Below are positions 26,478-34,735 of a stretch of DNA of 34,823 bases, piece after piece. Made by a program: the position numbers and the translations under genes. Below the pieces are notes generated by a model. That model had not been told where the DNA came from. It saw only the letters and a list, made by a program, of their open reading frames with translations, and ran no database searches. Every line of letters begins with the position of its first letter. The first letter of the stretch is position 1. Origin of the DNA: Desulfobulbaceae bacterium (GTDB taxonomy: Bacteria; Desulfobacterota; Desulfobulbia; Desulfobulbales; VMSU01); assembly GCA_028718985.1 (NCBI GenBank), contig JAQUKQ010000016.1:1-34823 (forward strand), read 5' to 3'.

Positions 26478-28274
26478 TTACGGGTACGAGTATTTGGCAC
26501 TGCCATCATGGGTGACCCCATGACAAACCAGAGTGCAGGTGCCCGAGAAGACGCCGGTATCCGTAAAAAGAGGGTATGTCTGGCCGCTAACCGGCAGGAC
26601 TACGGTAGTATTGAAATTGATCAGGTTGGTATGAGAGCCGGTCGTCTGCTGGGAGTCATAGACACCATGCGGGTCGTGGCAGACCGAGCAAGGTGTTCCT
26701 CCGCCGGAGAGGAGGTGTCGGCTGTGTCCTCCAAGTGTGCTGGTGGCATTTTTCATGAAGGAGGCATCACTTAAGATGTTGTCTCGGTTGTGGCAACGAT
26801 AGCAGAGAGAGTAGGTGGAAAACGATTCGGAGGCGCCAATGTTCATCTCGTAACGCTGTCGGAGAATCGGGCTGTAGAGTGAGCCGTGCGGCCCGTTGGG
26901 GCCAGTGCCGCCAACCTTGGTGCTCCTGTCGCTGTCATGGCAACTGGTACAAAAGATCGTACTGTTGACGTTATAGGAGGGCTCATCTTGACTTGGCAGG
27001 CTTGGCACATTGTTGTTGCGCCCGTGGGCGACGATCGGGTGAAAGGATGGGGTGAGGGTTTGGTTGCTCGGATCAAAGACCTTGCGTTTGTCCATAGTGT
27101 TCAAGACCCGAGGGACGACAGGAGAAGCGGGGTCGGAGTTGCCATGACACTTAAAACATATTTCATACTCGTACTGTGCATTGGTAACGATTGAGCCGCT
27201 ACTGTCGATACCGGAGACCCCTTGCAGTCTGCCATTGACCATCGTTGGCATTTGGGGGGCGGCGGAACTGACACGGTGCGGGTCATGGCAATCTTGGCAC
27301 TCGACATGCCCGGACAAGTTGGAGACGTCTTCCGTTGGGTCATGGGCATTGCCTGAGGCGTCACCGATGGTGGCCAACTCAAGATGGTGACGAGAGCTTT
27401 TTTGGAACTCAGCTGCGATGTTTGTGCTGCCAATCTGGCCATTATGGCACTTTGAGATGCAATTGTCCTCTTCTGCCTGAAACTTCAAGAGTCGTTGTTT
27501 GCCGCCGGCGTTGTGGCTGACGTGGCAATTTTCGCAGCCATTTTCAGCCACTGTGTGGCGTTGGTTTTCTGGGCCGACCTTGTCGTTCCAAGGCCAGGGG
27601 TTCTGGGCTTGTGAGCCTCCGTTCCAGCTGGCGGTGGAGGTGGCATGGGTGGAAGTGGCCCAGCCTGTGATGGCATGGCAACGAACGCATAATCCAGAAT
27701 TTTTGTTGCTGACCGCGAGGAATTGCCCAAAGGTATCGTCATGAGGGTCATGGCAGGTTGAGCAATGAATTGCACCTCCCGAATAGATCAGCAGGTCTGA
27801 GGGAGGGGTGGGGACGAGTTCTGGATTGTTGGGGAGGGCATCGTTATATGAAAAAGAGAAGGGATGATCGTCTCGTAAATCTGTGCCAAGCATTGTGGAG
27901 CGAGCCGTTAACTTTTGGGTCATGGCGATGCCGCCGGAGACACTCAGGACGGCGCCAATGCCAACCGTGCCATCATGACAGCTCAAGCACAGCCGTGATG
28001 CGCCGGACGGCTGGCTCAGGGTCACCTTTAGGGTCGAACTGTCGTAGAGTTCATAATTGGTGCCCTCTAAGATAGCACGGTTCCACAGTGGAGTCAGTGG
28101 TGTGGCGTTGTGTGGGGTATGGCAAAAGACGCAGACCCGATCTTCGGTCATGGCTTTTACCTCACCCGGCCCCCAAGACGATAAATTATGTTTTGAGGAG
28201 AGAATGCCGGTGGTGGCCTGTGCTGTTGTCGACCACAACAGGAAAGAAACTATGGCAAAGCAGAAAGTCTTCAT
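26478..28274 (-). CDS. Secreted multiheme c-type cytochrome with 12 heme-binding motifs
   Basis: 598 residues. A signal peptide (MKTFCFAIVSFLLWSTTAQA) directs export. Ten CxxCH motifs are seen (CVFCH, CLSCH, CSTCH, CVRCH, CENCH, CQDCH, CFKCH, CTSCH, CYRCH, CSVCH) plus two CxxxCH motifs (CISKCH sixth, CTLVCH last). Several are followed by DPH or TPH, the mark of the doubled-CxxCH family. That is about one heme per 50 residues, dense enough for a conductive chain, and many other histidines can serve as second ligands. There is no lipobox or membrane helix, so it should be periplasmic or secreted. Its ATG overlaps the stop of the upstream NHL lipoprotein (ATGA). Likely electron transfer to or from an extracellular partner; no catalytic site recognised. 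Confidence 0.93.
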   Translation of the reverse strand: MKTFCFAIVSFLLWSTTAQATTGILSSKHNLSSWGPGEVKAMTEDRVCVFCHTPHNATPLTPLWNRAILEGTNYELYDSSTLKVTLSQPSGASRLCLSCHDGTVGIGAVLSVSGGIAMTQKLTARSTMLGTDLRDDHPFSFSYNDALPNNPELVPTPPSDLLIYSGGAIHCSTCHDPHDDTFGQFLAVSNKNSGLCVRCHAITGWATSTHATSTASWNGGSQAQNPWPWNDKVGPENQRHTVAENGCENCHVSHNAGGKQRLLKFQAEEDNCISKCHNGQIGSTNIAAEFQKSSRHHLELATIGDASGNAHDPTEDVSNLSGHVECQDCHDPHRVSSAAPQMPTMVNGRLQGVSGIDSSGSIVTNAQYEYEICFKCHGNSDPASPVVPRVLNTMDKRKVFDPSNQTLTPSFHPIVAHGRNNNVPSLPSQDEPSYNVNSTIFCTSCHDSDRSTKVGGTGPNGPHGSLYSPILRQRYEMNIGASESFSTYSLCYRCHNRDNILSDASFMKNATSTLGGHSRHLLSGGGTPCSVCHDPHGVYDSQQTTGSHTNLINFNTTVVLPVSGQTYPLFTDTGVFSGTCTLVCHGVTHDGSAKYSYP

Positions 28275-29320
28275 GGCTTACCTCCTCCGGTCGCGCCATA
28301 GAGTTGGAAAATCTGAATCCTTTGGTTGTAGGTGTCGCAAACATAGAGCTTGTTGTCCCGATCAATGAAAAGCCCAGATGGCATCCAAAACTCCGCGGGT
28401 CCTTTTCCTTTTGAGCCAACGGAGAGCAGGTAATCCCCTTGCGGCGAAAAAAGCTGGACGGTGTCGAAGAGCATCTCTGCCACATAGATAGTCCCCTGTC
28501 GATCGACGGCGATCCCCTTCGGCATGGCAAAATCCCCTGATCCATCGCCATGATGGCCAAACATGGCGATGAAATCTCCCTTTGGGGTGAATACTTGGGC
28601 CCGAAAATTCATTGCGTCATTGATATAAATCTTCCCATCCGCACCGCTGGCAATATGGGTTGGGATGTTTAAATCCCCGTGGCCGATGCCGCGTTTGCCA
28701 AAACTTCTCAAGTATTGGCCTTGGTTATTGAAAATACTCACTTGATTGATTTTGCTGTCCACCACATAGAGTCGGTTTTCGTCAGATTCTTGATAGGTGA
28801 TCCCGGTTGGTCGTGCGAAGGCGTGGCTCTGCGGAGGGAGGATCTCCTTGATATAGCTGCCGTCTTCGCCAAAGACAAAGACCTTGGCAAGCATTGAGTC
28901 GCTGATCAGCAAGTTGAGGTTGCTGTCGAACATGACACTGACCGGCGAGAGTAAATCATCCTCACCAGCCTTGCTCAACAGCACGTATTTTTGTTGACTT
29001 GGAATGTAAAAGTGGACACCGCGCTTGCCGGCATCGGCAATAGCCATGCGGCCGTCGTTACCGACGGCAATGGCAACCGGTTTGACAATCATGCCTGCTG
29101 GATTCTGGCCGAAGATGATTGTACTGAGAGAGCGACCGACTGGCGTGAATTGGTGCAGTCCGCCAAGGTATGCAACTTTTTTGGGATTAGGCGTTGGTGG
29201 CCAACTGAGTTGGGCTGGTTCGCCAAGAACGGCATCCCATTTGACGGGGGCGCAGGCAGAGAGGCTCAAAAGGAGCAATGCAGTGAGTAACGTTCGGTAA
29301 TGTGTCATGAAATATTTCAT
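28271..29320 (-). CDS. NHL-repeat beta-propeller lipoprotein
   Basis: 349 residues. A lipoprotein signal ends in LSLSAC, so it is lipid anchored. Six or so NHL repeats follow, with strands such as GRMAIADAGKRGVHFYIP, LNLLISDSMLAKVFVFGEDG, GKIYINDAMNFRAQVFTPKG, GTIYVAEMLFDTVQLFSPQG and NKLYVCDTYNQRIQIF. This builds a beta-propeller for protein contacts. AAGGA lies seven bases before the ATG. Its stop overlaps the cytochrome start by four bases, so the two proteins should be made together; a role as docking or assembly partner of the cytochrome is inferred. It shares general layout with the lipoprotein at 33441. Confidence 0.9.
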   Translation of the reverse strand: MKYFMTHYRTLLTALLLLSLSACAPVKWDAVLGEPAQLSWPPTPNPKKVAYLGGLHQFTPVGRSLSTIIFGQNPAGMIVKPVAIAVGNDGRMAIADAGKRGVHFYIPSQQKYVLLSKAGEDDLLSPVSVMFDSNLNLLISDSMLAKVFVFGEDGSYIKEILPPQSHAFARPTGITYQESDENRLYVVDSKINQVSIFNNQGQYLRSFGKRGIGHGDLNIPTHIASGADGKIYINDAMNFRAQVFTPKGDFIAMFGHHGDGSGDFAMPKGIAVDRQGTIYVAEMLFDTVQLFSPQGDYLLSVGSKGKGPAEFWMPSGLFIDRDNKLYVCDTYNQRIQIFQLYGATGGGKP

Positions 29321-29368
29321 AGCAATCCTTAAATGGTTAAGGGGAGCCGAACAGAGAGTGACAAAGGC

Positions 29369-30370
29369 TTAGCGGGTAAGGTCCACGATTTCAATCTTGG
29401 CGCCTTCTTTGATCCCTGCCAACCATGTGGCCAACATGGCCTGCAGTTTTTCCTGGTTGATCTGTTGCTTCAGTAGTGGAGCTACTTCTTGCAGTGATTT
29501 GTTCTGAGCGGGCTTATAGCCAATGAGTTGCACAATGTGTAAGTTACCATCGACATTGATCGGGGCGGACCATCCGTATTCCTTCAGTCCTCTTGCCGCT
29601 TCGTACAGAGCCTTGTCCTTGATTTTATCCAATGGCATGTTCTTCTGGAGCGTGAAGGTGCTGTCTGAGGGAAAATTACGAGGGTTATTGTCATACTTGT
29701 CAATGATCGATTGTTTTATTTTTTCAATTGTTGGTACTGATTCTGGGCTGCTGGGTTCGAGGAAGAAAAGAAGGTCGTTTACCTGGACGAACTCATTTGT
29801 GACATAGAGTCTCGATTTTCTCTCATTATATGTATCCTCTACCTCTTGGTCACTGACTTTTACTTTTGTGCCGAACTCTTGGGAAATAAACAGCTCAAGT
29901 GGCATGGAGCGCTGGAGTTGTTTTTTGAGGCCATCCATGTCGCCGAATTCGTTTTTGATATACTCTTGAAAGGCTTCTTCACTCTTGTAACTCTTTTTGA
30001 TTGCGTCAATTTTCGCCTCAATTTGCTCTGGGGGGATGTTTTTTATTTTGGCATGAGCCGCTTGAACTGCCAGCTCTTCTATCACCAATTGATCGATGGC
30101 CTCCTGCTTGATTTTTTCGGCAAGCAAAGGTGATACCTCCTCGCTACCATGTTTTGTTCGGGAAATATAGCTCATGGTTCTCATCAGCTGATCCATATTG
30201 ATGACTGCACCATTGACTTTTGCTACCACAATATCTTTTGCCGAGCCATGGCCCATGGTCTCATCGTTCCTGTTGGTTGAGTCTGTGGCAAGTGCGCTTG
30301 ACAGCAAAGAGAACCAAGCCATGGCCGTGACCAGGGCAATCAATGAAAAGCGTTTGTTTGGAACAATCAT
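29369..30370 (-). CDS. SurA/PpiC-like periplasmic peptidyl-prolyl isomerase or chaperone
   Basis: 333 residues from the ATG at 30370, which has AGGAG six bases upstream; an in-frame extension to 30442 lacks this. A signal peptide (KRFSLIALVTAMAWFSLLSS) precedes a SurA-type N-terminal helical domain (VVAKVNGAVINMDQLMRTM, EAIDQLVIEELAVQAAHAK). The C-terminal domain is parvulin-like but divergent: ends such as GLKEYGWSAPINVDGNLHIV and LIGYKPA are present, while the usual ASHIL opening is replaced by VQVNDLLFFLE. It may act mainly as a chaperone. Its position between the barrel and the NHL-cytochrome pair suggests a foldase dedicated to these exported proteins. No lipobox seen. Confidence 0.85.
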   Translation of the reverse strand: MIVPNKRFSLIALVTAMAWFSLLSSALATDSTNRNDETMGHGSAKDIVVAKVNGAVINMDQLMRTMSYISRTKHGSEEVSPLLAEKIKQEAIDQLVIEELAVQAAHAKIKNIPPEQIEAKIDAIKKSYKSEEAFQEYIKNEFGDMDGLKKQLQRSMPLELFISQEFGTKVKVSDQEVEDTYNERKSRLYVTNEFVQVNDLLFFLEPSSPESVPTIEKIKQSIIDKYDNNPRNFPSDSTFTLQKNMPLDKIKDKALYEAARGLKEYGWSAPINVDGNLHIVQLIGYKPAQNKSLQEVAPLLKQQINQEKLQAMLATWLAGIKEGAKIEIVDLTR

Positions 30371-30607
30371 TAGTATCTCCTGTGGGTGAAAGTATAGTTT
30401 ACGTGAGTCTCTTAGGTTTTCTTGCGTGAAGAAGCGTGGCAACCACGCCGATCCGTATGCAACTATTCAGCTCAAGCCTGAAATGAGCCACCTGAGACTA
30501 TCATAGATCCGCAGTGCAGAGATGGCCGAAATAAGCCTGCGAACGAGATCCCTTTCTGTGAGCTAAGACAGAAGCTGATGTGGTGCTGTTGGGTAGTTAC
30601 ATGCAGA

Positions 30608-33139
30608 TTAGAATAGTTTTCTGATAATAGTCAGCGATACCGTGGTGTTATTTGTTTCATCCTCCCTTTGCCACGTTTCAAATCCATAAGTAGTGCCGAT
30701 CCCATTATTCTCATCATAAATGTCTTTGGTGATGGCGTAATTTGCATTGAAATTGATTGATGTCGCCCCCAGGGACCACGCCCGACTGGTATTCAGTCCA
30801 TAGGAAAAATAGGTCCGGTCCTTCCCGCCGTCGTTAATTCCGTCGTTATTGATCGTGGTCGCGGTTTGCCATCGATATCTAGCAAAGGCGCTGCCCGCAA
30901 AGTTAATCCATGGGATGCGGAAGGGTTTGAGCAGGGAGATCGAGTTGCTGATGACGGTGCTTTCGTTAATACCCCAACGGCGAGTTGGTTCTGAAGAGCC
31001 ATACGAGGTTATTGAGTATCGGGTCAGAGGGGGGCCCTGGAAATAGTCGTAACTGTGTTCTGCCCGTAAATTCGCTAGAACATACGGCAGGGGCAGGTCG
31101 CCAGTCAGTGAGTATGAGTAGCCGGTAATGTCTTCTTCTTGGGCCCCACCGTCATTGCGGTCATTACTTGCCCAACCCTTTTCTGCCGCGCCAGTGAGCG
31201 TTAGCTTGAGGCGTTCCCAGAGTGTCCTTGATTTAGTATATAACAGTGATACCTCGGTGATTGTGTTGGAGAAACCAGCCCGTTGCCATTCCCGGTCAGC
31301 ATTGAAAGTCCAATCGGCGAGGGAAACTTCCATGCCAATGAGGTCAGTCGTAATTTCAGGTTCGAGTTGCCTTCCTGCTGTATTACCATCTTGGGTCTGC
31401 GCGGAATGCTGGTATTTGGCTGATATAAGTTGGAAAAGCTTTAAGCCCAGACCGAATTCATTGATCTGAGAGGTGAAATCTAATGCCTTTTTTTGGCTGT
31501 TTACCCTGAAGGTGAATAGCCGACTCCCTGAGTTAGGGTCCACAGGGAATGAAGTGTAGTCAAGTCCTGCTACATCTGTAAGCTGGTAGATCCTAATAGT
31601 CAGACGCGAGGGATCTATGTCGTAATTTGATGGGCCCAAACGGAGCCAGCAATTATTGATATCATCTTTTGACGGAGTGTTGGAGGCACTCCTGCATTCA
31701 CCGGTACCTGTTCGTAATACATCAACTGTTAAGACGTTTAGGTCGACATCGTCGGCAAGGGGATAGGCATTAGGATTGTTCTCAGGGCTGGTGAATTTGA
31801 GATGGAGCGGATTTAACCCAAGGTGCTTGCGTTGAACGTCACTGCTTAATATGTGGCCTGTTGCGAGGCTGTCATGTGGTAAAATCTTGGTGTACTTGCT
31901 CTCCAGCTCATACTTGTTATCCTCATTGGTGCCAGTGAGCAAGTTGAAGTTGCTTGTGGAGTCTTGCTGGCGGTCGTTTCGGCTGGTTGTTAACGAATCT
32001 TGTTCCATCAAAAAGTTTGTATCAAGACTTTCGTAGAGGCGTTGATTCAGTAAAAAATGCAATGTCTCATGTGTCGTACCAGATTCGCTGAGCATCTTTG
32101 TCTCGGTTGGAGTTGCACTCGGATCAGATTGAGTCCACTTGTTGGCGGAATCTGCTGTATTGTTTATGTAGTCTATGCTCGAGTTGAAATTCCAGGGTAA
32201 CTTTATGTCGACACTTTCGCTAAAGCCAAGATTGTCAGAGGCGTAGCTGCTGGCAGTGCCAGGATGGGGAATACTCTCAGTGTCTGAGGTCAAGCTGTTG
32301 AGATTGGTGTCAAAGGTGAAGATAGAGTAGCTAAAGGTATTGGCCATAGTCCCCTGTTGCGTAACGGTACCATCTTCAAAAACGGAACTGTTTTCTAAAT
32401 CGTCCGTGTAGCGAGCAGAGGTGAAGAGTATGAAGTTTTCCAAAGCGCCAAGCTTGGGCTTGGAAAAACTATAATTGCTGTCATAGTCATCAATAGTGTT
32501 GGTGCTTTCGCGAGGGCTGCCCGCTTCGTCCTTGACGGTGGTCGCGTTGTATTTAAGGCCGGCTTTATGCACCTGTGTTGAGTATCTGAAATCTGCCAGG
32601 GACTCATTCCTGGTTCGTCCCGAGCTGGCAATGGGTGCCACGAGAAACGGCGATTCTTTCAAGGTCGAAAGGTCTAACGTGTAGGGCTTAGCCCTGAGGA
32701 TCTTAGCCTCGACGGCGTAGTTCTCAAAACCGCCCCGTCTTGAGGTTAGTGTGTCATTTTCATCGGTACGACTCTGGTCTTCACCGTGGGAGCCTTGGAT
32801 CCGAAACAGCATTAGATTAGGATGATAGACATAGCCAACCGTGTTCAGGGTGACTGTTTGCCGGAAAGTTTGTGCTCTCGAAGTGTCGTTGCCACCTCTG
32901 TTGCTCAACTCGTCGTCTTGCTCATATACTGACTGCAGGGTGAGATTTGCGCTATAATCTGCCAAGACGGGCTTCCATTCGCCAAGTCCGGCTTGGGATA
33001 CTCGTGAGTATCCTGTTTCGAGGAGGACAAGGCTTGTGACTAAGATCGCCTGCCGAGCTGCCCTAATCTTACGGCGCCTCCATACTCGTTGTCGGCCAGT
33101 AAACCTGCCGCCGGTAATTCGTGACGTCAGCGACAGCAA
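30608..33139 (-). CDS. Large outer-membrane beta-barrel protein of the cytochrome locus
   Basis: About 843 residues from a TTG at 33139 (GAGG lies about nine bases upstream; no good ATG exists). A basic N-terminus and hydrophobic segment (ARQAILVTSLVLLE) act as signal peptide. The mature part is rich in alternating strands with many Asn, Ser, Thr and aromatic residues (YSANLTLQSVYEQ, TVTLNTVGYVYHPNLMLFRI, FNLLTGTNEDNKYELES) and ends in TVSLTIIRKLF, with the terminal Phe needed for BAM-mediated insertion. No CxxC or heme motif. The length would allow more than 20 strands, the size of MtrB-type conduits, but I see no clear family hit and homology is not claimed. A pore or sheath for the cytochrome is inferred from position. 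Confidence 0.8.
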   Translation of the reverse strand: MLSLTSRITGGRFTGRQRVWRRRKIRAARQAILVTSLVLLETGYSRVSQAGLGEWKPVLADYSANLTLQSVYEQDDELSNRGGNDTSRAQTFRQTVTLNTVGYVYHPNLMLFRIQGSHGEDQSRTDENDTLTSRRGGFENYAVEAKILRAKPYTLDLSTLKESPFLVAPIASSGRTRNESLADFRYSTQVHKAGLKYNATTVKDEAGSPRESTNTIDDYDSNYSFSKPKLGALENFILFTSARYTDDLENSSVFEDGTVTQQGTMANTFSYSIFTFDTNLNSLTSDTESIPHPGTASSYASDNLGFSESVDIKLPWNFNSSIDYINNTADSANKWTQSDPSATPTETKMLSESGTTHETLHFLLNQRLYESLDTNFLMEQDSLTTSRNDRQQDSTSNFNLLTGTNEDNKYELESKYTKILPHDSLATGHILSSDVQRKHLGLNPLHLKFTSPENNPNAYPLADDVDLNVLTVDVLRTGTGECRSASNTPSKDDINNCWLRLGPSNYDIDPSRLTIRIYQLTDVAGLDYTSFPVDPNSGSRLFTFRVNSQKKALDFTSQINEFGLGLKLFQLISAKYQHSAQTQDGNTAGRQLEPEITTDLIGMEVSLADWTFNADREWQRAGFSNTITEVSLLYTKSRTLWERLKLTLTGAAEKGWASNDRNDGGAQEEDITGYSYSLTGDLPLPYVLANLRAEHSYDYFQGPPLTRYSITSYGSSEPTRRWGINESTVISNSISLLKPFRIPWINFAGSAFARYRWQTATTINNDGINDGGKDRTYFSYGLNTSRAWSLGATSINFNANYAITKDIYDENNGIGTTYGFETWQREDETNNTTVSLTIIRKLF

Positions 33140-33440
33140 GTCAATCTGCCTCAGCGCCTATAAAAGCATACAATTCGTGCTTGTAGGTGATTGGTAAGGG
33201 AGCGCATCGTCTGTCGAAAGCCGAGCATACAGTGCAGAGCCGGAACTGTTCAGCAGCGCCGCAGATTGCGGCAAGCGAATTGGCGATGCGAAGTCCCCCT
33301 ACGTAAAATGACTCGATAGCAGCAAGATTTGGTGCTGCTGGAAAGTTTCGATTCTTCAAGACCTTGCCGATTGCTTTGTGTGGTTTCGCATCCATTCTTT
33401 CTGCTCGCAATAGCCACAGATTGAGAGTCCGGCCTGCTGG
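33140..33440 (-). other. Gap between the NHL lipoprotein and the barrel gene
   Basis: About 300 bases with no confident gene. A minus-strand frame ending at 33141, two bases before the barrel TTG, could start at ATG 33395 (84 residues, four Cys including CTVC), but has no ribosome site of note and no recognisable motif. It also contains an inverted repeat (AGCAGC/GCTGCT, 33318-33340). No cyclic-di-nucleotide riboswitch consensus was found. Confidence 0.35.
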
Positions 33441-34619
33441 TTATTTCTCTGCCTTTTCCCGTTCAAGTTTCTCCAATAACTCCTGGTAAAGCACGGTGTC
33501 GGATTTGTAGGTTGCGCCTTGCATTGTGCCGTAGGCGTATACGTTGACCACCTGGTACTTATTGAATTGGCTGGTGACAAAGATTAAGTACTCAATATCA
33601 AAACCAGGTGCAGCGTATTTTTTAAAGAGTTCAATGTTGTCATAATCAAGAAAAATTCCGGCGGGCAGGGTCAACGAACCAGGCACATCTTTCTCGTTGC
33701 CGAAGAACGTCAACAATTGTCCAGTGGGAGCAAAGACCTGGACGGTATCGAAAGCGGCGTCAACAGCATACATGCGACCGGCTCGGTCTATGGCAATGCC
33801 ACGTGGTCGGCCCATGAAGCCAGGGCTGTCGCCCGGGCCGCCGAGGCTGCCCCGATAATGACCATCACGGTCATACTTCATGATCATGAATTTACGCGCA
33901 TCCATGACATATATGAAGCCATCCTTGTCAAAAGCGAGGTTAACGGCAATGCCAAGTGTCTGCTCTTGCGGACCTGTTAGGCCAATAGTTTCGGTATTTA
34001 CTCCGGTTTTTAAATCGAACACCTTAATCCCACCGGCGCCAGTCGTTGAATCTGCCACGTACAATTTTCCCTCGTAGACTTCGGCCGCAACCGGTTTCCA
34101 AGCCTCTTTATAGGAGAAGGCACGAATAAAGATATCATTCTTGTCGTACTGTAACACCTGTTTCCTGCTCGTATCACAGACGTACATATTGCCTTCTTTG
34201 TCGAGGCTGAGATTGATTGGTTGGACAATTTTGCCAAGGCCTTTTGATCCCTTGAAGGCAGAAAGCTTTTTGTTGATCAGGTCAAAGTGAAAGACTCCTC
34301 CTATTGTGTCGCCGACATACATCTGCCCATCACGAATAATCACACCATAGGGTTTTTTGAATTGAAAGCCCTCTGTCTGCTGTTTGCCAAGAAAAGTTTT
34401 TAGGCTCGACTCTTCTTTCCCTTCGAAATCTTCCGCGCCTTTAAAGCTGGTAAGGAATTGGTAGCGTGGCGATTCGGGTGGGGCTGGATAAAAGACGGTG
34501 CCTTTCGGTTTCGGGGCTTCTGGCGCGGGAGGTTGACTGACACAGCCAGCCATCAGCGCGAAAAAGATTGCCGAAACGATGGAGTTCATTAGGGTGGATT
34601 TTCTTTGGTGCTTACACAT
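33441..34619 (-). CDS. NHL-repeat beta-propeller lipoprotein, first gene of the cytochrome locus
   Basis: 392 residues. AAGGAG lies seven bases before the ATG. A lipoprotein signal ends in LMAGC, then a Pro-rich spacer (VSQPPAPEAPKPKG). The propeller has NHL-type strands GQMYVGDTIGGVFHFD, GNMYVCDTSRKQVLQYD, GKLYVADSTTGAGGIKVFD, GFIYVMDARKFMIMKYDRDG and GRMYAVDAAFDTVQVFAPTG. A charged coiled-coil tail (YQELLEKLEREKAEK) ends the protein. It differs in length and tail from the lipoprotein at 28271, so the two are probably distinct partners rather than a recent duplicate. Outer-membrane anchoring is likely; which face it points to cannot be told from sequence. Confidence 0.88.
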   Translation of the reverse strand: MCKHQRKSTLMNSIVSAIFFALMAGCVSQPPAPEAPKPKGTVFYPAPPESPRYQFLTSFKGAEDFEGKEESSLKTFLGKQQTEGFQFKKPYGVIIRDGQMYVGDTIGGVFHFDLINKKLSAFKGSKGLGKIVQPINLSLDKEGNMYVCDTSRKQVLQYDKNDIFIRAFSYKEAWKPVAAEVYEGKLYVADSTTGAGGIKVFDLKTGVNTETIGLTGPQEQTLGIAVNLAFDKDGFIYVMDARKFMIMKYDRDGHYRGSLGGPGDSPGFMGRPRGIAIDRAGRMYAVDAAFDTVQVFAPTGQLLTFFGNEKDVPGSLTLPAGIFLDYDNIELFKKYAAPGFDIEYLIFVTSQFNKYQVVNVYAYGTMQGATYKSDTVLYQELLEKLEREKAEK

Positions 34620-34698
34620 GTTGCTTCTCCTTATGTGGCTAATGTAGATCTATACGATAGCTTTTTGTTTTTTGGGGGGAATCAATTTCGTTGGATGG

Positions 34699-34735
34699 CC
34701 GTTTGCCTGTCTGGGAAGAGGAGGTAGGCAAACGG
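34699..34735. repeat. Perfect 10-bp inverted repeat upstream of the cytochrome locus
   Basis: CCGTTTGCCT (34699-34708) and AGGCAAACGG (34726-34735) are exact complements around a 17-base loop, 80 bases before the start of the first NHL gene. No T-tract follows on either strand, so it may be an operator, a leader structure or a weak terminator of a gene beyond the window. Confidence 0.5.

Noticed and set aside
33141-33410. 89-codon minus-strand frame just before the barrel gene
   Set aside because: TTG start or a weak internal ATG, no ribosome site, no recognisable motif; kept only as a note on the gap.
33140-33440. Possible c-di-GMP (GEMM) riboswitch in the leader of the barrel gene
   Set aside because: A short CACACAAAGC-like stretch resembles part of the consensus, but the GAAA-capped stem and the tetraloop receptor are missing.
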